From Verrucomicrobiaceae bacterium (GTDB taxonomy: Bacteria; Verrucomicrobiota; Verrucomicrobiia; Verrucomicrobiales; Akkermansiaceae): DNA of 5,593 nt. The stretch covers positions 1 to 5,593 of the forward strand of contig JAIXVN010000182.1 of NCBI GenBank assembly GCA_027483005.1. Reading direction: 5' to 3'. The notes beneath the pieces are model-generated. The model ran no database searches. It saw only the letters and a program-made list of their open reading frames with translations, and was not told the DNA's origin. This document shows positions 1 through 5,593 of this stretch, one piece after another. Positions within the stretch are counted from its first letter, which is position 1, and each line of letters opens with the position of its first letter. Both the position numbers and the translations under genes were made by a program.

Positions 1-1
1 G

Positions 2-3000
2 GATCTCTCCCCGGACATCCGCGTGCTGGCCACCAGCTACACGCCGAACGTCCCCGGCAACAAGAAACCGGTCGAAGGCGGAAAGGCGCACATCTACGAC
101 ATCCAGCCGCAGATGTGGGCCTACGAAAAGGAGAACTATCGCGCCTTCGTTGCCATTCCCGGCCACCTCTACTCCACCTTCGAGCAGCCCTTCTACCGCG
201 CCATCCTGATGCGCGGCATCGCCTGGGCCGGAAAGCGTCCGAACGTCGATGAATTCAGCAAGCCGGACGAAATCGCCGCACTGACTTATCCGGAAGGCGG
301 ACCGCAGCGCCCGGCAGACACCCTCAAGGCCCTCGAGATCCATCCCGATTTCACCATGAAACTCGTGGCCAGCGAGCCTCTCATCACCAAGCCGATGAAC
401 TTCGACTGGGACCCGTCGGGCCGCATGTGGGTCGCAGAAACCCCGGAGTATCCGAACGGTCGTCGCGGCATGCGTCCCGACTACCGGGGCAAGGAATGGA
501 AGGACCATGGCGGCGTCGATCCCGAGCCCGGCAAGCAGGACCGCAAGGCCATCGACAAGATCAGCATTCTAACAGATTCCAATGGCGATGGCATCGCCGA
601 CAAGAAGGAGATCTTTTATGAAGGCCTCGAACTCGTCACAGGTATCGTGTTTTACAAGGACGGCGTGATCGTCACCCAGGCCCCGGACATCCTGTGGCTG
701 CGCGATACCGACCACGACGGCAAGGCCGACAAGGTCGAGAAGCTCTACACGGGACTCGGCACCGGCGACACCCACGCCGTGATCAACAATCCGCGCTGGG
801 GCTGGGATGGCTGGATCTACGCCACCCATGGCTACAGCGCAGACCGCGTGAAATCGGCGGACGGTTCCAAGGACTTCGGCAACGCCGGTTCGGGCGTCGT
901 CCGTTTCAAACCCGATGGCAGTGCCTTCGAGCAATACTCGTCCAAAGGCGGCAACACCTGGGGCCTCGAAATCACCGGCGACAACCGCGTGATGTGGACC
1001 CAGCCGACCAGCGGCCAGCTCCTCATGGAAACCGTGCTGCCCGAGTATGCACTCTCGCGCGGCAAGGTCGGCAGCACTGCCAGCTACCATGTCGTCGAGA
1101 AATCAGGTCAAACCTACCCCGCGATGTCGTGGGACCAGCAGGCCTATCGCCAGATTGACTGGGTCGGCTCCTTCACCGCCGCCGCCGGCTGCGTGGTGTA
1201 TGATGGCGGATCGTGGCCGGCGGAATACAACGGCGACTACTTCACCACCGAGCCGACGATCAACATCATCCACCACGCCCGACTCACTCCGCAGGGCTCC
1301 AGCTCCACCTTCCACAAGCTCCCGGGTCGCGAGGAAACCGAGTTCATCCGCAGCAAGGACATGTGGTGGCGGCCGATCGAGGTCCGTGTCGGTCCCGATG
1401 GCGCGATGTATGTGGGCGATTTCTACAACCAGGCCGTCATCCACAACGACACCCGTGGCCCGGACCACAATGGCGTGAACGCTGCTGTTAGACCCGACCG
1501 CGACCACTACTTCGGCCGCATCTGGCGCGTCGATCAGAAGGACGCGAAGAAACTGGCGGTGCCGGATCTCGCGAAAAACGACGTGAAGCAATTGGTGAAG
1601 GCTCTTTCCCATCCAAACCGCGGCATCCGCATGACGGCGAGCCGTCTGTTGATCGAACTCTCGGAACGAGCAGGCGATCAACTGGATGGAATCATCGATC
1701 CGATCCTCAATCCCCTGAATGAAAAATGGGAGGTCATGGCACCTGAGGCGAAGATCGCTTCGATTTGGACGCTTGCCGCTCTCCACGCCATGGATTCGAA
1801 GCTCCTGAAGAGGGCTATCTCCGACAAGGATGCCTCTGTTAGACGCAACGCCGCTCTCATCTGTGAATCGTCTGCCATGGCCTGTGATCCAGGCTTGGTT
1901 CAAGATCCGGATGCCACGGTCCGCCTCGCCACACTGCGTGCCCTCGCTTCCGGAACCCTCAGCGATGAAGCCACCAAGGCCATCATCGCCGCCTGGCCGA
2001 AGTTCGATGACGACTTCCAGAAATCCGCCGCCGTGGGAGCCGCTTCGCGCAATCCGTCGGCCGCCATCGCCGCCGCGCTCGACAGCCCGGATCCCGCTGC
2101 GCTTTCGCCGCTGGTGAACGCCCTGACCCAGTCGCTCACGAATGCCGATGAGGCCGCGAAGCTGGTCATCTCGCTTTCCACCAAGACCGCTGCTGCCGAT
2201 CCGCTCAAGGCCGGCATTCTGGACAGCCTCGCGAAAACGGTAAACGGCTCCCCCACCCTCACCCCCGCTCTCACAGAAGCCCTTGGCAAGCTCCTCTCCA
2301 GCGGAGCCAGTGGCAGTGCCCTTCCGCTCGCCGCGAAGTGGGACAAGTCCGGCTCACTGAAGCCTGTGATCGAACGCATGACCGGCGAGCTTTTCGCCAA
2401 GCTGGACAGCGGCAACGATGACTCACGCTTCACCGCCGCCCAAGGACTGCTCGGACTCCGTGGAGCGGTGCCCGAGGCACTTCCCGCCGTCATCAAGGCC
2501 GCCACTGGCTCCGCCTCCCCTGCCCTCAAGCGCCAGCTGATCACCGCCCTCGGAACCACAGGCGATCCGACCGTCGGGACCATGCTCGCCGGCTCGTTTG
2601 GCCAGCTCCCTGGCGAAGCCCAGGGTGCCGCGTTTGAAGTCCTGCTTCAGCGCGCCGATTGGTCGCTCGCCCTCCTCGACGCCGCGAAGGCGAAAAAGGC
2701 GGATCTGACCACCCTCGGACCCGCGAACCTCGCCCGCCTCCGGACTTATCCGGATGGAGCCGTTGCCAAGGCTGCGAGCGCCTACCTCGACGAGCTGATG
2801 GGCCCGGCCCTCAAAGCCAAGGCAGAGGCACTCGCTAAGCTCACCCCGATCGTCGAACAGCCCGGCGATGCCGAAAAGGGCAAGGCGCTCTTCGCTGGTG
2901 CCTGCGCGGTTTGCCACAACCTCAACGGCCAGGGTTCCGACGTCGGCCCCGGTCTAACAGGCATGGGCTCCCACGGTCCCGCCGAGCTTCTCACCGCGAT

Positions 3001-4582
3001 CATTGATCCGAACCGCGAGGTTGATCCTTCCTACGTCGCCTGGAACATCGAAACCAAGGACGCCAAGTTCCACTCCGGCGTCATCGCCCGCGAAAACCCG
3101 ACCAGCCTCGTTCTGAAAAGCCTCGCCGGTCAGGAGGAGATCCGAGTTTCCGAGATCAAGAGCCGCGTGAACACCGGTCGCTCGCTGATGCCCGAGGGCT
3201 TCGAAGGCCTCGGCGGCGAGACCCTGCGCGACATCCTCGCCTACATCTGCGGCGGCGAGGCCCAGAAGTTCCGCAGCGTCGATCTTCGCTCGGTCTTCAC
3301 CGCTGACACCCGCAAGGGACTTTACGCCTCGCAGGAAGCCACGGGCGACACCCTGCCGTTCAAAAAGTTCGGCAACCTCACGGTCGAGGGCATCCCCTTC
3401 TCCGTCGTCGATCCCGCCAAGAGCCTCAATGGCAACAACGTGCTCGTGCTCAAGAACGCGATGCGCGGCAGCTTCGCCAGCACCCTCCCCGCCCGCGTCG
3501 AGGCCAAGCTCGGCGGCTTCAAGGCCAACCGCCTGCACTTCCTCGGTGGCGTCACCGGCTGGGGATACCAGGGCGGCGATGACACCTCGCCGGTCATGAA
3601 GGTCACCGTGGTTTACACAGACGGTCAGACCGAGGAGCTGGTGTTTCAGAATGGCTTCGAGTTCTCCGACTACTTCAACCGCACCGATGTTCCCGGCTCG
3701 AAGTACGTGAACCTCCTCAGCGCCCACCAGGTCCGCTTCTTCAGCAAGTCCCTGAAGCGCACCGCACCGATCGAGCGCTTGATCCTCGAAAGCACCGTCG
3801 GTGCGGCGGCTCCGACCACGGTGGCCATCACCGCCGAACTTGCGGATGGAAACGCCGCACCGATCGCGACGCCCGACAAGCCCACCGCGTCCAAGGCCTT
3901 CAAGCCCCAGTTCAACGATCCCGTTCCCCAGCCTCCGGAAAAGGCCAAGGGTCCCCGCGTCCTGCTCATCGGCGGCGGTTCGTCGCACGACTTCGTGAAA
4001 TTCTTCGGAGCCACCGACAAGGCCACGCTGACCCCGACTGTCGGCTGGGTGGACTTCACCCAGAACCTCAACGGCATCGGCCCGATCCTGAAGAACCTTG
4101 ATGTCATCGTGCTAAGCGCCAACCAGCCGATCTCGGAGGAGACCCAGAAGCTGCTGATTGACTTCGCCAACTCCGGCAAGGGTCTCATCGCCCTCCATCC
4201 CGGCACCTGGTATGCGTGGGGAAATTTCCCCCAGTGGAACAAGGAAATCATCGGCGGCGGCACCCGTGGCCACGACGCCCTGGGCAACTACACCGTCAAG
4301 GTCACCAAGCCGGAGCATCCGGTCATGAAAGGCATCACCGCCTCCTTCGACATCGTGGACGAACTCTACAACCACCAGCCTGATCCCACCGGAACGCCAA
4401 ACGAAGTCCTCGCCGAATCCGTCAGCCCGAAAACCGGCAAGACTTTCCCGCAGGTCTGGGTGGTGAAGCACCCGAAGGCCCGCATCATCGGCATCACCCT
4501 CGGCCACGACGCCCGTGCCCACGACCTGCCGGAGTTCCAGACCCTTCTGAAGAACGCCGTCAAGTGGGTCTCCGAAAAGTGA
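2..4582 (+). CDS. PVC-type multidomain dehydrogenase / haem c protein with ThuA-like domains at both ends (5'-partial)
   Basis: The frame is open at the window edge, so the true start and any signal peptide are outside; the GTG at 23 is only the first in-window start-like codon (residue 1 here). Domains: residues 1-75 are the end of a ThuA-like domain (GH at 47-48, then GIAWAGKR). Residues about 103-505 are a PVC propeller dehydrogenase (TIGR02604-like), opening with LVASEPL and closing with GRIWRV. It has DxDxDG-type calcium-like loops at 185-193 and 228-235, and a DTH...WDGWIY segment whose His251 resembles the catalytic His of soluble glucose dehydrogenases. Residues about 515-935 are HEAT-like helical repeats. 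Residues about 947-1080 are a cytochrome c domain (TIGR02603-like) with CAVCH at 961-965, GPGLTG and a likely axial Met1056 in SLMPEG. Residues about 1085-1275 are beta-rich, followed by a Pro/Ala/Lys linker. Residues 1311-1517 are a second ThuA-like domain (H1392, HP at 1432, DELY at 1446, GHD at 1494). Likely an exported sugar-oxidising enzyme; substrate unknown. Confidence 0.93.
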   Translation, partial: DLSPDIRVLATSYTPNVPGNKKPVEGGKAHIYDIQPQMWAYEKENYRAFVAIPGHLYSTFEQPFYRAILMRGIAWAGKRPNVDEFSKPDEIAALTYPEGGPQRPADTLKALEIHPDFTMKLVASEPLITKPMNFDWDPSGRMWVAETPEYPNGRRGMRPDYRGKEWKDHGGVDPEPGKQDRKAIDKISILTDSNGDGIADKKEIFYEGLELVTGIVFYKDGVIVTQAPDILWLRDTDHDGKADKVEKLYTGLGTGDTHAVINNPRWGWDGWIYATHGYSADRVKSADGSKDFGNAGSGVVRFKPDGSAFEQYSSKGGNTWGLEITGDNRVMWTQPTSGQLLMETVLPEYALSRGKVGSTASYHVVEKSGQTYPAMSWDQQAYRQIDWVGSFTAAAGCVVYDGGSWPAEYNGDYFTTEPTINIIHHARLTPQGSSSTFHKLPGREETEFIRSKDMWWRPIEVRVGPDGAMYVGDFYNQAVIHNDTRGPDHNGVNAAVRPDRDHYFGRIWRVDQKDAKKLAVPDLAKNDVKQLVKALSHPNRGIRMTASRLLIELSERAGDQLDGIIDPILNPLNEKWEVMAPEAKIASIWTLAALHAMDSKLLKRAISDKDASVRRNAALICESSAMACDPGLVQDPDATVRLATLRALASGTLSDEATKAIIAAWPKFDDDFQKSAAVGAASRNPSAAIAAALDSPDPAALSPLVNALTQSLTNADEAAKLVISLSTKTAAADPLKAGILDSLAKTVNGSPTLTPALTEALGKLLSSGASGSALPLAAKWDKSGSLKPVIERMTGELFAKLDSGNDDSRFTAAQGLLGLRGAVPEALPAVIKAATGSASPALKRQLITALGTTGDPTVGTMLAGSFGQLPGEAQGAAFEVLLQRADWSLALLDAAKAKKADLTTLGPANLARLRTYPDGAVAKAASAYLDELMGPALKAKAEALAKLTPIVEQPGDAEKGKALFAGACAVCHNLNGQGSDVGPGLTGMGSHGPAELLTAIIDPNREVDPSYVAWNIETKDAKFHSGVIARENPTSLVLKSLAGQEEIRVSEIKSRVNTGRSLMPEGFEGLGGETLRDILAYICGGEAQKFRSVDLRSVFTADTRKGLYASQEATGDTLPFKKFGNLTVEGIPFSVVDPAKSLNGNNVLVLKNAMRGSFASTLPARVEAKLGGFKANRLHFLGGVTGWGYQGGDDTSPVMKVTVVYTDGQTEELVFQNGFEFSDYFNRTDVPGSKYVNLLSAHQVRFFSKSLKRTAPIERLILESTVGAAAPTTVAITAELADGNAAPIATPDKPTASKAFKPQFNDPVPQPPEKAKGPRVLLIGGGSSHDFVKFFGATDKATLTPTVGWVDFTQNLNGIGPILKNLDVIVLSANQPISEETQKLLIDFANSGKGLIALHPGTWYAWGNFPQWNKEIIGGGTRGHDALGNYTVKVTKPEHPVMKGITASFDIVDELYNHQPDPTGTPNEVLAESVSPKTGKTFPQVWVVKHPKARIIGITLGHDARAHDLPEFQTLLKNAVKWVSEK
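568..575 (+). repeat. TCTAACAG octamer, copy 1 (plus orientation)
   Basis: First of four exact copies of TCTAACAG in the window. Read in frame it gives CTA ACA (Leu-Thr), both uncommon choices in this gene, just before the first calcium-like loop. The base before it is T, whereas the other three copies have G. The word is certain; any function is inference. Confidence 0.6.
1485..1492 (-). repeat. TCTAACAG octamer, copy 2 (minus orientation)
   Basis: The plus strand reads CTGTTAGA, the exact reverse complement of copy 1. In frame it supplies GTT AGA (Val-Arg); this is one of only two AGA codons I found in the gene. Extended on the minus strand the word is GTCTAACAG. Confidence 0.6.
1836..1843 (-). 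repeat. TCTAACAG octamer, copy 3 (minus orientation)
   Basis: The plus strand reads CTGTTAGA within the HEAT-like region. In frame it gives GTT AGA followed directly by CGC, so two neighbouring arginines use different codons and the rare AGA falls in the octamer. Extended on the minus strand it is GTCTAACAG. Confidence 0.6.
2903..2917 (+). other. Covalent haem c attachment motif CxxCH (CAVCH)
   Basis: The codons TGC GCG GTT TGC CAC encode CAVCH, the class I cytochrome c signature: two cysteines bind haem through thioethers and the histidine is the proximal iron ligand. The preceding GDAEKGKALF and following GPGLTG match the usual surroundings in PVC haem domains. The probable distal ligand is the Met codon at 3188-3190 (SLMPEG). 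The motif implies maturation outside the cytoplasm, so the protein should carry an export signal beyond the left edge of the window. Confidence 0.95.
2953..2960 (+). repeat. TCTAACAG octamer, copy 4 (plus orientation)
   Basis: An exact copy preceded by G (GTCTAACAG), inside the cytochrome c domain. It encodes the Leu-Thr of the conserved GPGLTG motif as CTA ACA, where CTC or CTG with ACC would be expected from the rest of the gene. Confidence 0.6.
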
Positions 4583-4633
4583 TCTGACTCTCTTCCAAAT
4601 GGACCGCCGACTTCAGTCAGCCTCGGATTACCC

Positions 4634-4646
4634 ACGCCATCGGCGT
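4634..4646 (+). terminator. Weak candidate terminator hairpin after the large gene
   Basis: ACGCC-ATC-GGCGT forms a perfect 5-bp GC-rich stem with a 3-base loop, about 50 bases past the stop codon, followed by only a short T stretch (TT, then CATCCCC). The stem and T tract are both short for an intrinsic terminator. The rest of the 137-base gap between the convergent genes shows only longer-looped pairings such as AGGGT (4662-4666) with ACCCT (4683-4687). Termination could instead be factor-dependent. Confidence 0.25.
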
Positions 4647-4719
4647 TTCATCCCCTCGCCAAGGGTCATACGAATCTGGGCCACCCTGAGTGAGAATCGT
4701 CCATCTTTTGAGAAAACTC

Positions 4720-5382
4720 TCACAGCGTCATAAACTTAATGTAAGCCTGAGTTTTCGTCTCGTCCGTGACCAGATAGAGATACCACTGCGGAAACTCTTC
4801 CTCAGGGACGCGGCGATACTCCCGAAGACCCTTCCACGTCGAGGGATCCGGACAACCTGGCAGTGAATCACTGCCCGTTACTACGACATTCTGCGGCTCC
4901 AGCCTCATCCTCTTGATCAAACTCTCCATCTCCTCGGCTGTGGTCCTGAAGAAATAAGTGTCGCTCTGGTCCGCCATCCCTCCACCTGTGAAGCGGAAAT
5001 GCAGATCCTGAAGACTCACGGGCAGCTCAGTCTGAGTGGATTGCTTGAATCGACGCGCGGCGGTCGGAGGATCGATGACAAGCGATGCGGGAAAGACGGC
5101 AAACATCAGGACCGACGGGACGAGCACCCACCTGGCACGATGCCGCGACCAGTCCCGCTTTCGATACAGAAAGCAACCAAGCAGATACCAGGGCACCCCA
5201 TACACCAACCATCCGATGCCGAAGAACGGGAGGTGATGGACTCCATTGGCGAAGCCGCGGAAATGATCCGTCCACCGAATGGTCTCTGTCACGATGAACC
5301 CTGAGTTGAACAGCAGGAACGAGCTCAGAAGCACGATCCCAAGGTGCATCGGCTTTTGCTCGATTGGTTCTTCCGACTTCAT
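4720..5382 (-). CDS. Hypothetical membrane protein, three predicted helices, extracytoplasmic C-terminal domain
   Basis: I do not recognise a named family. The 220 residues start with a charged N-terminus (MKSEEPIEQK), followed by hydrophobic segments at about 14-32, 51-72 and 85-103. The strongly basic loop between helices 2 and 3 (RKRDWSRHRAR, 74-84) should be cytoplasmic, which puts the N-terminus inside and residues 104-220 outside the membrane. That domain is soluble and mixed alpha/beta in character, with an FTGGGMADQSDTYFF segment (131-145) and a short acidic/basic helix (TTAEEMESLIKRMRL). Similar 'gly-gly, strand, helix' segments occur in small unannotated bacterial proteins, but I cannot name one. 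No catalytic motif or lipobox is visible. The ATG at 5382 lacks a clear ribosome site; Met12 (ATG at 5349) is an alternative with only a GAG nine bases ahead. It converges on the large gene, so the two are not an operon. Confidence 0.8.
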   Translation of the reverse strand: MKSEEPIEQKPMHLGIVLLSSFLLFNSGFIVTETIRWTDHFRGFANGVHHLPFFGIGWLVYGVPWYLLGCFLYRKRDWSRHRARWVLVPSVLMFAVFPASLVIDPPTAARRFKQSTQTELPVSLQDLHFRFTGGGMADQSDTYFFRTTAEEMESLIKRMRLEPQNVVVTGSDSLPGCPDPSTWKGLREYRRVPEEEFPQWYLYLVTDETKTQAYIKFMTL

Positions 5383-5393
5383 GGTTCAACTTC

Positions 5394-5422
5394 AATAAAG
5401 GACAATTCCATCTGCCTGACAA
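5394..5422 (-). promoter_or_regulatory. Possible sigma70-type promoter for the membrane protein gene
   Basis: On the minus strand TTGTCA (5422-5417) is followed after exactly 17 bases by TTTATT (5399-5394). The first box matches five of six consensus -35 positions and the second four of six -10 positions. Transcription would begin near 5387, only about five bases before the ATG at 5382, so the message would be nearly leaderless or would use the Met12 start. Such matches arise by chance fairly often, hence the modest confidence. Confidence 0.35.
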
Positions 5423-5527
5423 CCGTGCCCGCGCCACTACAACACCCGCAGACCCCACCAGTCGTTCGCCACCACCTCCTTTCGGCAGAGAAGGGATTGC
5501 CTTGATATCGAGGTCGTCACGGTCTTG

Positions 5528-5551
5528 CTCGCAAACACTCGCCAACACTCG
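5528..5551 (+). repeat. 10-bp tandem repeat, about 2.4 copies
   Basis: Units CTCGCAAACA, CTCGCCAACA and a partial CTCG follow one another directly, with one mismatch between the full units. The period is close to one helical turn, so two copies would present the same face of the DNA. It lies about 150 bases upstream of the membrane-protein start, inside the possible dispersed repeat. It may be a direct-repeat binding site or just slippage. Confidence 0.5.
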
Positions 5552-5593
5552 AACGTGCCCTCAGGCCTCATTTGTGCCGGGATCCGGGCAAAA

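Larger units (their letters stand above)
5383..5593. other. Right-edge non-coding region, possibly part of a dispersed repeat
   Basis: No convincing gene is seen. On the minus strand one frame stays open from the window edge to a TAG at 5437. From its first ATG (5571) it would encode 44 residues beginning MRPEGTFECWRVF and ending ANDWWGLRVL. Its codons (CGA, ATA, TCA, AGG, TTG, TGT) differ sharply from the large gene, and a second minus frame is also open through the same bases, from 5548 into the membrane-protein gene. This fits non-coding DNA better than a selected gene. The RPEGTFE opening reminds me of short hypothetical proteins translated from repeated intergenic DNA in Verrucomicrobiota, but that is recollection and not a search result. 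Confidence 0.4.

Noticed and set aside
1103..1903. A 266-residue minus-strand frame
   Set aside because: It lies entirely opposite the conserved propeller and repeat region of the plus-strand gene and shows no domain or ribosome site of its own.
2269..2274. Possible general preference for ACA codons before G (ACAG)
   Set aside because: Six of the seven ACA codons I found are followed by G, but one is not (ACA CTG near 1932), and Thr followed by Gly, Asp or Glu is common here. The full octamer is the stronger signal.
2954..3988. A 344-residue open frame on the minus strand opposite the large gene
   Set aside because: It is a shadow of GC-rich coding DNA. Its translation is a low-complexity mix of Gly, Ala, Glu, Val and Asp, while the plus strand encodes recognisable haem and ThuA domains over the same bases.
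4690..4723. Inverted repeat GTGAGA / TCTCAC at the end of the membrane-protein gene
   Set aside because: The stem is only 6 bp with a 22-base loop, overlaps the stop codon and has no T tract in the right place, so it does not support a terminator.
5027..5548. A 173-residue minus-strand frame starting at a GTG
   Set aside because: It overlaps much of the membrane-protein gene in another frame and has no membrane or domain pattern. The overlapping 220-residue frame shows clear helices and a coherent topology.
5577..5590. Imperfect palindrome around GGATCC at the right edge
   Set aside because: One arm position does not pair and the window ends there, so it cannot be judged as a terminator or a repeat end on its own.

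Overview
The window looks like a fragment of a GC-rich chromosome from the Planctomycetota-Verrucomicrobiota (PVC) group, most likely a Verrucomicrobiota member. The main reason is the large plus-strand gene. It carries the paired 'Pirellula/Verrucomicrobium' modules: a dehydrogenase-like beta-propeller and a CxxCH haem domain, joined by a long helical-repeat region. This architecture is largely confined to that superphylum. The assignment rests on recognised motifs and not on a database search.

Layout: (1) bases 2-4582, plus strand, hold one very large open frame that is already open at the left edge, so its N-terminus lies outside. In order it encodes the tail of a ThuA-like domain, a PVC-type propeller dehydrogenase domain, HEAT-like repeats, a cytochrome-c-like domain (CAVCH), a beta-rich sandwich domain and a complete second ThuA-like domain. 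(2) Bases 4583-4719 are a short gap between convergent genes, with only a weak hairpin. (3) Bases 4720-5382, minus strand, encode an unrecognised 220-residue protein with three predicted membrane helices and an extracytoplasmic C-terminal domain. (4) Bases 5383-5593 lie upstream of that gene. They hold a possible promoter, a 10-bp tandem repeat and a short open frame that is probably not a normal gene and may be part of a dispersed repeat.

The big protein is best read as an exported redox enzyme of carbohydrate breakdown: the propeller would oxidise a sugar-like substrate and the attached haem c would take the electrons. The ThuA modules and the sandwich domain would help with sugar binding or processing. 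The substrate cannot be told from the sequence. The membrane protein faces the opposite way and has no visible functional link to it.

The least expected signal is an octamer, TCTAACAG, present four times inside the large gene (twice in each orientation). It accounts for both AGA codons and two of the three CTA codons I found in the gene. This suggests a genome-wide signal word maintained against codon preference. No CRISPR array, tRNA, rRNA, transposase or phage gene was seen.
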